The notes under the pieces are model-generated. The model did not search any database. It was not told the origin of the DNA and was given only the letters and a program-made list of their open reading frames with translations. This document shows, piece after piece, positions 41,534 to 49,133 of a stretch of 64,000 bases of DNA. Origin of the DNA: Streptomyces griseocarneus (GTDB taxonomy: Bacteria > Actinomycetota > Actinomycetes > Streptomycetales > Streptomycetaceae); assembly GCF_014655595.1 (NCBI RefSeq), contig NZ_BNBL01000003.1:541738-605737 (forward strand), given 5' to 3'. Numbering within the stretch: position 1 is the stretch's first letter; each line of letters opens with the position of its first letter. The translations under genes and the position numbers were made by a program.

Positions 41534-42703
41534 TCACGCCGCCACCCGTCGCGAGAGCGGTACGTACGCCCGCAGGCGGAACCCGCCGCGCGGCCCGGGT
41601 CCGGTCTCCAGCCGGCCGTCGGCCAGGCCGAGGCGCTCGGTGAGGCCGGTCAGGCCGTTGCCGTGGGCGCCCCCGGCGCCCCGGCCGTCGTCGGTGACGG
41701 TCAGGCACAGCTCGTCCCCCGACTCCTCGACCGCGATCTCGCAGCGCCGGGCGCCGCTGTGCCGCACCACGTTGGTCACCGCCTCCCGCAGCGCCCACGC
41801 CAGCGCCCCCTCCTCGTCCGGCGGGAGGTCGGCGTGGCCGGAGGTGACGCGGGTCAGGTCGGCGGCGATGCCGGCGGCGGTCAGGGCGGTGCGCGCACCG
41901 GCCAGCTCGGCGTCCAGCGTGGGGCGGCGGAAGCCGCTCACCGCCTCCCGGACGTCCACCAGCGCCTGCCGGCTCACCCGCTCGATGTCGGCGACCTGCT
42001 GGGCCGCCGCCTCGGGCTTGTCCGGCAGCATCCGCCCGGCCAGCTCGCTCTTGAGCGTGATGAGCGAGAGGGAGTGCCCCAGCAGGTCGTGCAGGTCCCT
42101 GGCCAGCCGCAGCCGCTCCTCGTTCGCCGCGAGGTGGGCCACCGTGGCCCGGGCCTCGCGCAGCTCCCGCATCGTGCGGCCCATCTGGACGACGGCCATC
42201 ATCGCCCCGCCGCCCAGCAGCGTGGGCAGGACGAGCAGCAGCATCTCGGCCGTGCCGAACCCGTTCAGCACGCCGAGCGCGGCCACCGTCAGCGCGATGG
42301 CCGGGACGACCCGCAGCCCCCACTTCAGCGGCAGCTGGACGCCGCTGGAGATGGAGACGTAGACCAGGAGCACCGTCCACGGCGGCCCGAGGGTCAGCGT
42401 CAGCGTCACCGCCAGCGCGTACAGCCCGCCCAGCAGGCGGTTCCGCCAGGGGACGAGGTGCTCGGGGCGCGGTCCGAGGACCAGGAAGAGGTAGCCGAGG
42501 ACGAAGGAGACCAGCGCGACCCACCCCACGGCCGTCACCACGGCCGTGTGCCGGTCCTCGGTCAGGTCCTCCACCGCGTAGTAGAGGTAGGACATGTACA
42601 GGAAGGTCCAGCAGCCCTTGGCGATCATCTGGCGCCAGTCCTCCGGCGCCCTGCCGACCTGGATGAAGCCGCGCATCACCGGCTGGTCCCCGTGTTCGTT
42701 CAC
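41534..42703 (-). CDS. DesK-type sensor histidine kinase
   Basis: The 389-residue kinase has several N-terminal membrane helices (about residues 30-170), the dimerisation/phosphoacceptor box LARDLHDLLGHSLSLITLKSELA with His in DLHD, and a HATPase domain (ALREAVTNVVRHSGARRCEI, DDGRGAGGAHGNGLTGLTERL). It senses a membrane state, perhaps fluidity or antibiotic action. GTG at 42703 is the likely start; CAGACT lies 6 bases ahead of it. It follows the permease gene by 43 bases, so all four genes can be one unit. Confidence 0.9.
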   Translation of the reverse strand: MNEHGDQPVMRGFIQVGRAPEDWRQMIAKGCWTFLYMSYLYYAVEDLTEDRHTAVVTAVGWVALVSFVLGYLFLVLGPRPEHLVPWRNRLLGGLYALAVTLTLTLGPPWTVLLVYVSISSGVQLPLKWGLRVVPAIALTVAALGVLNGFGTAEMLLLVLPTLLGGGAMMAVVQMGRTMRELREARATVAHLAANEERLRLARDLHDLLGHSLSLITLKSELAGRMLPDKPEAAAQQVADIERVSRQALVDVREAVSGFRRPTLDAELAGARTALTAAGIAADLTRVTSGHADLPPDEEGALAWALREAVTNVVRHSGARRCEIAVEESGDELCLTVTDDGRGAGGAHGNGLTGLTERLGLADGRLETGPGPRGGFRLRAYVPLSRRVAA

Positions 42704-42746
42704 CCTCGTAGTCTGCCCCGGACCCGGCAGCGGCCATGACACGGCG

Positions 42747-43490
42747 TCACGCCTTGTGGGTGTCCTTGCGGTACAGCCACGCGGCCGCGCCGCCGAACAG
42801 GGCGAGGTAGGCGACCATGATGGCCACGTCCTTCAGGTGCGGCGCGCCGCCCTGCTCGATGGCCTGGCCGAGCGCGGCGTAGGCGTGGGTGGGCACCCAC
42901 TCGGCTATGTCCTGCAGCCACTGCGGGAAGACGGCCGTCGGCATCCACAGGCCGCCCAGCATCGACAGGCCGAAGTAGATGATGAACGTGATGGGGCGCA
43001 CGGCGTCGCCCGTGGCCAGGTAGCCCACGGCCACGCCCAGCGCGGCGAAGACGATGCTGCCGGCCCAGATGACGGCCGTGAGCGCGAACCACTGCCAGGC
43101 GGCGTCGAAGCGCACGTCCTTGACCGCCGCGGCGACGGCGAAGACGACCAGGATCGAGGGGAGCGAGACCACGGCGGCCGAGGCGACCTTCGCGGTGACG
43201 TAGCCGCGCCCGGGCAGCGAGGTGAGGCGCAGCTGGCGCACCCAGCCCTTCTCCCGCTCCTTGGCTATCTTCTCGCTGTTGCCGACGAGGACGGCGGTGA
43301 TCGCGCCGAAGGAGGCCATCGACACCATCATGAGCAGGGGGAGGGTGAGGTTCGTGCCCTCGACCTTCTCCGTGGTGCTCGCGCCGCCCGCGATCATCAG
43401 GTAGAGGGCCGCCGGATAGATCACCGAGAAGAACATGAACTTCTTGTTGCGCAGGGTGCGCGTGATTTCCAGCTTGATCAGGGTGTTCAT
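42747..43490 (-). CDS. ABC-2 type transporter permease
   Basis: The 247-residue membrane protein has six predicted helices and ABC-2 family features (MNTLIKLEITRTLRNKKFM at the start, SEKIAKEREKGWVRQL, MLGGLWMPTAVFPQWLQDIAEWVPTH). Its ATG overlaps the stop of the ATPase gene (ATGA), so the two are co-translated. The system should export a lipid or drug, with the two-component system downstream as its regulator. Substrate unknown. Confidence 0.9.
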   Translation of the reverse strand: MNTLIKLEITRTLRNKKFMFFSVIYPAALYLMIAGGASTTEKVEGTNLTLPLLMMVSMASFGAITAVLVGNSEKIAKEREKGWVRQLRLTSLPGRGYVTAKVASAAVVSLPSILVVFAVAAAVKDVRFDAAWQWFALTAVIWAGSIVFAALGVAVGYLATGDAVRPITFIIYFGLSMLGGLWMPTAVFPQWLQDIAEWVPTHAYAALGQAIEQGGAPHLKDVAIMVAYLALFGGAAAWLYRKDTHKA

Positions 43491-44458
43491 CGGGAAACCG
43501 CCTCCTCGGCGGCCGCGGCGTCGGTGATGGCGATGAAGGCCTGCTCCAGGCCCAGGCCCGCGACCTCGAGGTTGCGGGGGTAGAGGCCGAGCCCGTACAG
43601 GGCGTGCACGGTGGCGTCGGCGTCGTGGGACTGGATGCGGACCGTGCGGCCGGAGATCTCCAGGGAGGCCAGGAACGGCAGCTCGCGCAGGGCGGCCTCG
43701 CCGATGTGCCCCTCGAGGTCGAAGACGATGCGGCGGGCGCCGGCCTTGGCCTTGATCTCGGCGGCGGAGCCGTCCGCGAGCACCCGGCCGCGGTGCAGCA
43801 CGATCACGCGGTCCGCGATCGCGTCGGCCTCCTCCAGGTAGTGCGTGGCGAACAGGACCGCGCGGCCCTCGTTCGCCTGCTGCCGCATCACGCCCCAGAA
43901 CGCCTGGCGGGCCGAGACGTCCATGCCGGTCGTCGGCTCGTCGAGCACGATCAGCTCGTTGGCGCCCGCCGTGGCCATGGCGAACCGCACCCGCTGTTCC
44001 TGGCCGCCGGAGAGCTTGTTGACCATGCGGTCGGCGATCTCGGTGATGCCCGCCTGCTCCATGACGCGCTCGAGCGGGTAGGCGTTGCGGTGCAGGTCGC
44101 AGGCGAGCTTCACCAGCTCGCGGACCTTCACGTCCTCCATCAGCCCGCCGGACTGCAGCATCGCGCCGACCTTGCCCTGCTCGATGGCCTGCTGCGGCGT
44201 CGTGCCGAAGACCTCGACGCGGCCCGCGTCGGCATTGCGCAGGCCCAGCAGCAGGTCGAGGGTGGAGGACTTGCCCGCGCCGTTCGGGCCGAGCAGGGCG
44301 ACGGTCTCGCCGGGGTACAGATCCAGGCTCAGGTCGGAGACGGCCCGCACGGTGCCGTAGCTCTTGCTGACGTTCTCGAAGCTGACCACGGGTGCGCCGG
44401 TCCGATGCCGCCCGTCCCCCGTGATCGCGGTAGCGGTTGTGGTCATGGTGGAAATCAT
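43487..44458 (-). CDS. ABC transporter ATP-binding protein (ABC-2 exporter)
   Basis: The 323-residue ATPase has Walker A GPNGAGKSS, the signature LSGGQEQRVRFAMAT (Q-E instead of the common Q-K/R), Walker B LIVLDEPTTGMD and His in ATHYLEEADA. An extended C-terminal domain of about 90 residues is the DrrA/CcmA type. ATG at 44458 or 44446 may start it; neither has a ribosome site. It drives the permease encoded next. A terminator sits upstream (44534-44572), so the operon promoter must lie in 44459-44533. Confidence 0.9.
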   Translation of the reverse strand: MISTMTTTATAITGDGRHRTGAPVVSFENVSKSYGTVRAVSDLSLDLYPGETVALLGPNGAGKSSTLDLLLGLRNADAGRVEVFGTTPQQAIEQGKVGAMLQSGGLMEDVKVRELVKLACDLHRNAYPLERVMEQAGITEIADRMVNKLSGGQEQRVRFAMATAGANELIVLDEPTTGMDVSARQAFWGVMRQQANEGRAVLFATHYLEEADAIADRVIVLHRGRVLADGSAAEIKAKAGARRIVFDLEGHIGEAALRELPFLASLEISGRTVRIQSHDADATVHALYGLGLYPRNLEVAGLGLEQAFIAITDAAAAEEAVSR

Positions 44459-44533
44459 CGCGGCCGCGCGGCACGGGCGGCAGTGTCAGCCGTCGTGAGC
44501 CCGCGATGACAGATGTCATGGGTGGGCCGGCAT

Positions 44534-44572
44534 GCGTGAGCCCCCGTGTCACGAGGACACGGGGGCTCACGC
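44534..44572 (-). terminator. Strong hairpin after the peptidoglycan-binding protein gene
   Basis: This is a perfect 17-bp inverted repeat around ACGAG, 32 bases past the stop of the minus-strand gene at 44605. Confidence 0.85.
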
Positions 44573-44604
44573 CGTCAGCCGGGCCGGGCCCGGCTCAGCT
44601 CGGC

Positions 44605-47151
44605 TCAGCTCAGCGGGATGACTCCGACCCGCTCGGCCGGCGTCTTGCCGCGCAGCGCCTTGTTGAGGGCGTTGGCGACGTCCTGCGGCATGACCGGCTT
44701 CTTCTCGCCGCCGCCGCGCTGGATGAGCACGCCGTTGAAGGCGGCCCCGTACAGCTCCTTGAGCGCGTCCAGGTCGTAGTTCTCCACGAGCTGGCCGTTG
44801 ACCTCCTTGACGGAGAGGATCTTCGGCAGCGAACGGTCGGGACCGAACTGGATCTTGTGCGCCGGGTCGGTCTGGACCGTGACCAGGCCGGACATCGCCG
44901 GCTCGGCGAACTCCTTCATCTTCCGGTCGACCTCGGCCTTGGACACCTTCGGCTGCTGCGCGGAGGTGGCCAGCGTGACCGTCTTGTCCTGGCCGGTGGC
45001 CGCGCGGTCGCGGTAGGCCTTGGAGATCGTCGTGACCGAGCCGTTCACGTCGATGCCCTCGTACGGCTGCCCGTACACGGCCACCGCCTTGCCCGGCTGG
45101 AACTTGATCGTCCCCTCCTTGGCCCCGCCGCTCTCGCCGGCCAGCGTCTTGAGGGCGGCGGCGACCTTCTCCTCGTCCACGGTCACGGTCGGCTCGGCCG
45201 TCCGCGTGCCGCCGACGAGCGAGCTGAGGACGGTGACGGGGTTGTAGTCCTTCACCGCCGCCGCGCGCACCGTGGCCTGGGTGTCGATGGACAGACCCGC
45301 CACGGACGGCTTGAGGTCGGCCGTCTTGCCGCCGATGGAGACCTTCAGCGGGGCGGTCGCCCGGTTGCCGAGGGCGGAGTCGAGCTTCTGGACGGCCGCT
45401 TCCTTGGACTTGCCGCCGATGTCGACGCCGAGCACGGTGGTGCCGTTGGGCACGTCCGCGTGGTCGAGCAGCAGCCCGGCCGCGTACGCGACGCCGACCA
45501 GGGCGACGAGCCCGCCGCCCAGGAGCACCAGCTTGTTGCGGCCCTTCTTCTTGGGCGCGCTCTTCGCACCCTTGCCGCCCTTGGCCGCGGGCTTGGGAGC
45601 CGTGGCCGCGGCCGGGGGCTTGGGAACCGCCGGGCCCGGCTTCGGCTTGGGCACGGGCACGCGCGGCGCGCCGCTGTCCGCACCCGGCCTGGGCACCTGG
45701 CCGGCCGCCGGGGGCACCGGCGGTACGCCGCTGACCAGCGTCTCGCCGGACGCCTGGGGCGAAGCGGCGGGCGCGGGCGCCTTGGGGCCGCGCTTCTTCT
45801 TGCCCTTGGCGCCGGGCTGGCCGCCGCCCTGGGCCTGCTGACCGCCGCCCTGAGCCTGCTGACCGCCGGCCTGGACGGCGGGGATGCCCTCGCGCGGAGT
45901 GTCCGTACGGCCGGGCGCGAAGGCCGCGCCGCCGGCGGGCATGCCGCCGATGGTGGGCGGGGGGAACTGCTGGGCGGCCGCGGCCCGGGCGTTCGCCTGC
46001 GCCGCGTCACCGCCCGGAGCGGCGGCGCCGCCCGGCCAGTCGTCGCCGCCGCGGCGGCGCTTGGCGGCCGCGGGGGCCTGGCCGCCGCCCGCGGACGGAG
46101 TGACCGGCCAGTCGTCGACGGGCGCCGCGGCGCCGCCCGGGGCGGGCGGCTGCGGCATCGAGGCCGTCGTCGAGGGGTCGTTCGGCCACGGGGTGGCAGC
46201 GGTGGTGGAGGGGTCGTTCGGCCAGGGCGTGGCGCCCGTGGTCGACGGGTCGCCGGGCAGCGGGGGCTGCGGCATGGCACCCGTGGTCGACGGGTCGTTC
46301 GGCCAGGCGTTGCCCGGCGTGCCGGAGGCACCCGGCCAGTCGTCGACGCCGCCCGCCGGGGCGCCGCCCGGCGCAGGGGCGCCACCGTTCAGGGGCGCGC
46401 CGCCCTGCATCGCGCCTCCGCCGGGGAGCGGCGGCTGCGGCATCGCGGCGGTCGTCGAGGGGTCGTTCGGCCACGCGCCGCCACCGGCGGGAGCGCCGCC
46501 GGAGACGGGCGGAGCGGGGGGCTGCGGAAGCTGGTCGGCCGGGGGCGCGTCCTGCCAGACGCCGCCGCCCGTACCGGCGTTACCGCCCATACCGGCACCG
46601 GCACCGGCGCCACCGCCGGCGGGCGGGCGCTGGCCGCCACCACGGCGCGGCAGCGGCGGCTGCTTGCCGGCACCGGCCGGGGCCTGCTGACGACGTGTGG
46701 CGGCTGCCGGCGGCGGCGCACCGCCGCCCTTGCGGGGCGCGAACCAGTCGCTGGCTCCCGCGCCCGCGTCGGAGGCGGCGGCCGCGGCGGCAGCTGCGGT
46801 GGGCGCGTTCTTGGAGCGCTTGGGCCGCGTGGGCAGGCCCTCCTTGCGCTCGCTCGCGGGCGCCGGCGGGGCCGGGGCCTCCGCGGGGGCCGCCTCGGCC
46901 GCCGGGGCCTCGTCGCCCAGGGGCGTCCGCATGACGACCGGCGGAATGGGGCGCGAGCCGGGGATGTTGATGCGGATCCGCGTCGTCAGCGTGGTTTCGG
47001 TCTTCGGCTCACCGGGCTGGGCGCCGGCGGCCGCGGCCCCCATGGCCGGATCCGCGTCGGGACCGGTCCCGTACGGAGGGGTGCCCGACGGGTAGGCGGC
47101 GCCACCGCGCCCCTGGGGCCCGGAGGACGAACTGTCAGATGCACGGCTCAA
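44605..47151 (-). CDS. Large membrane protein with peptidoglycan-binding domains
   Basis: The 848-residue protein starts at TTG 47151 with GGGAGA upstream. About 540 residues are cytoplasmic, low-complexity Pro/Gly/Ala sequence with WPNDPSTT repeats. A single membrane segment at 541-562 (LVLLGGGLVALVGVAYAAGLLL in part) follows a Lys-rich stretch. The 285-residue exported region (GTTVLGVDIGGKSKEAAVQKL, VSIGGKTADLKPSVAGLSID, and IKFQPGKAVAVYG with a second repeat) has the putative peptidoglycan-binding domain type 4 found in VanW- and YkuD-linked proteins; no catalytic domain is attached. It may tether the cell wall or sense it. No kinase or partner is adjacent. Confidence 0.85.
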   Translation of the reverse strand: MSRASDSSSSGPQGRGGAAYPSGTPPYGTGPDADPAMGAAAAGAQPGEPKTETTLTTRIRINIPGSRPIPPVVMRTPLGDEAPAAEAAPAEAPAPPAPASERKEGLPTRPKRSKNAPTAAAAAAAASDAGAGASDWFAPRKGGGAPPPAAATRRQQAPAGAGKQPPLPRRGGGQRPPAGGGAGAGAGMGGNAGTGGGVWQDAPPADQLPQPPAPPVSGGAPAGGGAWPNDPSTTAAMPQPPLPGGGAMQGGAPLNGGAPAPGGAPAGGVDDWPGASGTPGNAWPNDPSTTGAMPQPPLPGDPSTTGATPWPNDPSTTAATPWPNDPSTTASMPQPPAPGGAAAPVDDWPVTPSAGGGQAPAAAKRRRGGDDWPGGAAAPGGDAAQANARAAAAQQFPPPTIGGMPAGGAAFAPGRTDTPREGIPAVQAGGQQAQGGGQQAQGGGQPGAKGKKKRGPKAPAPAASPQASGETLVSGVPPVPPAAGQVPRPGADSGAPRVPVPKPKPGPAVPKPPAAATAPKPAAKGGKGAKSAPKKKGRNKLVLLGGGLVALVGVAYAAGLLLDHADVPNGTTVLGVDIGGKSKEAAVQKLDSALGNRATAPLKVSIGGKTADLKPSVAGLSIDTQATVRAAAVKDYNPVTVLSSLVGGTRTAEPTVTVDEEKVAAALKTLAGESGGAKEGTIKFQPGKAVAVYGQPYEGIDVNGSVTTISKAYRDRAATGQDKTVTLATSAQQPKVSKAEVDRKMKEFAEPAMSGLVTVQTDPAHKIQFGPDRSLPKILSVKEVNGQLVENYDLDALKELYGAAFNGVLIQRGGGEKKPVMPQDVANALNKALRGKTPAERVGVIPLS
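46135..46476 (-). repeat. DPSTT-type coding repeats in the cytoplasmic tail
   Basis: Five imperfect copies of WPNDPSTT(A/G)xMPQPP or a shortened form lie in tandem in the cytoplasmic part of the peptidoglycan-binding protein. Ser/Thr-Pro rich units of this kind can be phosphorylation sites; that is inference. Confidence 0.8.
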
Positions 47152-47332
47152 AGCAGGTTCTCCCGGTTACTCTTTGCCGCCCTCGTTGACCTCGCTTTGG
47201 GTCGCCCATCGCCGGAGGCCAGGGGAGGCTCGGCGGCGCGCACAACCATACTGGCCACCACGGGCTCGTCACGGACGACCGCTGGTTCGGTCCCCCGACC
47301 GGTCGGGTGGCGGTCGGGTAAAAATCGCCACG

Positions 47333-47725
47333 TCACTTGCCAAGTCGGGCCGGAGGCCGGTCCGGTTGCGGCAATTTCGGGACCGTGGCGCACATCACAG
47401 CGACGATCATCCCGCCCAGCAGGAAGACGTACGAGCCCAGCCCGGCGCCGAAGACGAAGTCGCCCTCCGGCCGGTTGGCGGCCAGGAACAGCACCGCGGC
47501 CAGCCATCCGACGCCCGGCACGGCCCCGCCGGCCCTGCTGCGCATGGCCGTCGCGCCGCCGTAGCACAGCCCGGCGACGCCGAGCAGCGCCAGCAGCAAC
47601 CCGGCGGGGAACCAGCCCCCTTGCACGAGCGCCCCGCCCGCCCCGACCACCAGGCCGAGCAGCGCCAGCCCCAGGTAGGCGAACAGACGTCCGACGCTGG
47701 GGAGTCTCATCAGGCCGTCGTTCAC
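47333..47725 (-). CDS. DUF6113 small membrane protein
   Basis: The 130-residue protein has four predicted membrane segments ([73 protein letters not shown]). Its GTG at 47725 overlaps the mshB stop in GTGA, so it is coupled to mycothiol deacetylase. The family is conserved after mshB in Streptomyces. Function is unknown. Confidence 0.85.
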   Translation of the reverse strand: MNDGLMRLPSVGRLFAYLGLALLGLVVGAGGALVQGGWFPAGLLLALLGVAGLCYGGATAMRSRAGGAVPGVGWLAAVLFLAANRPEGDFVFGAGLGSYVFLLGGMIVAVMCATVPKLPQPDRPPARLGK

Positions 47726-48612
47726 GCGTCCACTCCCGCGAAGAGGTCGTCCTCCCGCCCGGCGGCGCCGGCCCGGCCTCTGACGAGTTTGTAGTACTCG
47801 GTGGGGAAGAGCGGCTGCCCCAAGTCGTTGGAGAGCGCGAAGAAGGGGCCGTCCACGGCGATCTGCGTGGCATGGGCACGCATCGCGGCCGCCTTGCGGG
47901 GCGCGTAGGCGGCGGTGTCGACCGCGGCCGTCACCTCGTCGTCGGGCACGACTCCGGGGACGTCCTGCGGCGAGGCGACGCCGGGGAAGAGGTCGCCCTC
48001 CCGGCCCGCCTCGCGCAGCCGGGCGAAGCCCGCCTCCACAACGGACATCGGCACGCAATTCCAGTAGATCTTCGCGATGTCGTACGGATCGCCCAGGTCC
48101 CGGCGGAAGGCCGGTTCGGCGGCGAGGTCCGCCGCGCGCATGGCGACGCGGTGCGCCTTGATGTGGTCGGGGTGGCCGTAACCGCCGTCGGGGTCATAGG
48201 TGACGAGCACCTGCGGGCGCACCTCGCGGATCACCTCTACGAGCGACGCGGCGGCCTCGTCCAGGTCCGCCTGCCAGAAGGAGGTGGGCACGGCGTTCTG
48301 CGGGGCGCCCATCATTCCGGAGTCGCGGTAGCACCCGGGGCCGCCGAGGAAGCGGTGGTCGGTGACGCCCAGTTCCTTCATCGCGGCGGCGAGTTCGCCC
48401 ATGCGGTGGGCGCCGAGGGTGTTGTCCCGGTCCGCGGCGAGATGCGCCAGTCCGGGCGGAATCACCTCGCCCTCCTCGCCGAGCGTGCAGGTCACGAGCG
48501 TGACATGGGCACCCTCGGCGGCGTACTTGGCCATGGTCGCGCCGTTGTTGATCGATTCGTCGTCCGGGTGCGCGTGCACCAGGAGCAGCCGGCGGCCGGG
48601 AAGGTCGGTCAT
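47722..48612 (-). CDS. mshB: Mycothiol biosynthesis deacetylase MshB
   Basis: The 296-residue zinc enzyme deacetylates N-acetyl-glucosaminyl-inositol, the second committed step of mycothiol synthesis. AHPDDES (His14, Asp16, Asp17, with Asp as base) and [12 protein letters not shown] (metal His) are present, along with [18 protein letters not shown] box ends 6 bases before its ATG, with no ribosome site. This is the homologue of Rv1170. Downstream is the coupled DUF6113 gene. Confidence 0.95.
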   Translation of the reverse strand: MTDLPGRRLLLVHAHPDDESINNGATMAKYAAEGAHVTLVTCTLGEEGEVIPPGLAHLAADRDNTLGAHRMGELAAAMKELGVTDHRFLGGPGCYRDSGMMGAPQNAVPTSFWQADLDEAAASLVEVIREVRPQVLVTYDPDGGYGHPDHIKAHRVAMRAADLAAEPAFRRDLGDPYDIAKIYWNCVPMSVVEAGFARLREAGREGDLFPGVASPQDVPGVVPDDEVTAAVDTAAYAPRKAAAMRAHATQIAVDGPFFALSNDLGQPLFPTEYYKLVRGRAGAAGREDDLFAGVDA

Positions 48613-48618
48613 GGCTCC

Positions 48619-48624
48619 AGCCTA
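48619..48624 (-). promoter_or_regulatory. Leaderless-type -10 box of mshB (TAGGCT)
   Basis: TAGGCT on the minus strand ends 6 bases before the mshB ATG at 48612. Confidence 0.5.
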
Positions 48625-48727
48625 CGAGCCGCACGGGGCCGCCGGGGCGCCACCCGTCGGGCCGCACCCCGCGCACACCAAAGGCGCCCGTACGCGTGAA
48701 GACGTCCGCGCTCGCGCGCGGACCGTT

Positions 48728-48922
48728 TCAGAACTTGATGTTGCTGATCATTCCCGTGACGCTGGTGGTCAGCTGGTTCAGCGTCGGGGCGATGGACGAG
48801 CTGGCGAGGTAGAAGCCCAGCAGCACGCAGATGACGGCGTGGCCTGCCTTCAGCCCGGACTTCCGGACCAACAGGAAGACGATGATCGCCAGCAGCACCA
48901 CCGCCGAAATCGAAAGTGCCAC
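48728..48922 (-). CDS. Small membrane protein (64 residues)
   Basis: The protein has two predicted membrane segments (SISAVVLLAIIVFLLVRK and AGHAVICVLLGFYLA) and a polar C-terminus (SSSIAPTLNQLTTSV). GTG at 48922 has a perfect GGAGGTGA ribosome site. It has the look of a small conserved Streptomyces membrane protein; function unknown. The gap to the next gene (48923-49133) is rather AT-rich for this genome and holds divergent promoters. Confidence 0.8.
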   Translation of the reverse strand: MALSISAVVLLAIIVFLLVRKSGLKAGHAVICVLLGFYLASSSIAPTLNQLTTSVTGMISNIKF

Positions 48923-49120
48923 AGCGGCTCACCTCCAGGTACGCGCGGTCGGACGGACGGCATACGAATGCCCGGGTGGCATACGACGCCAGGGGAGTCA
49001 TATCCACTATGCGCGAGCGATCATAACTTTCCGTGCGTGCGCATGACTCGGTGCACGGGAGCAAACACGGGGCGCACGGCGAGTTCTCGCCGTCTTGGGT
49101 GAACCCGGTGATAGGGCCTC

Positions 49121-49126
49121 TAGGCT
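49121..49126 (+). promoter_or_regulatory. Leaderless-type -10 box of the S9 peptidase (TAGGCT)
   Basis: TAGGCT ends 7 bases before the ATG at 49134; no ribosome site is present. Confidence 0.5.
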
Positions 49127-49133
49127 CCCACGC

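Noticed and set aside
47294..47307. Palindrome CCCGACCGGTCGGG between DUF6113 and the peptidoglycan-binding gene
   Set aside because: It is short and has no adjacent tract; it may be a weak terminator or operator but I cannot tell which.
44437..48699. A 1420-codon open frame on the plus strand
   Set aside because: It is antisense to the peptidoglycan-binding protein, DUF6113 and mshB genes, all of which have recognised domains and ribosome sites or promoters.
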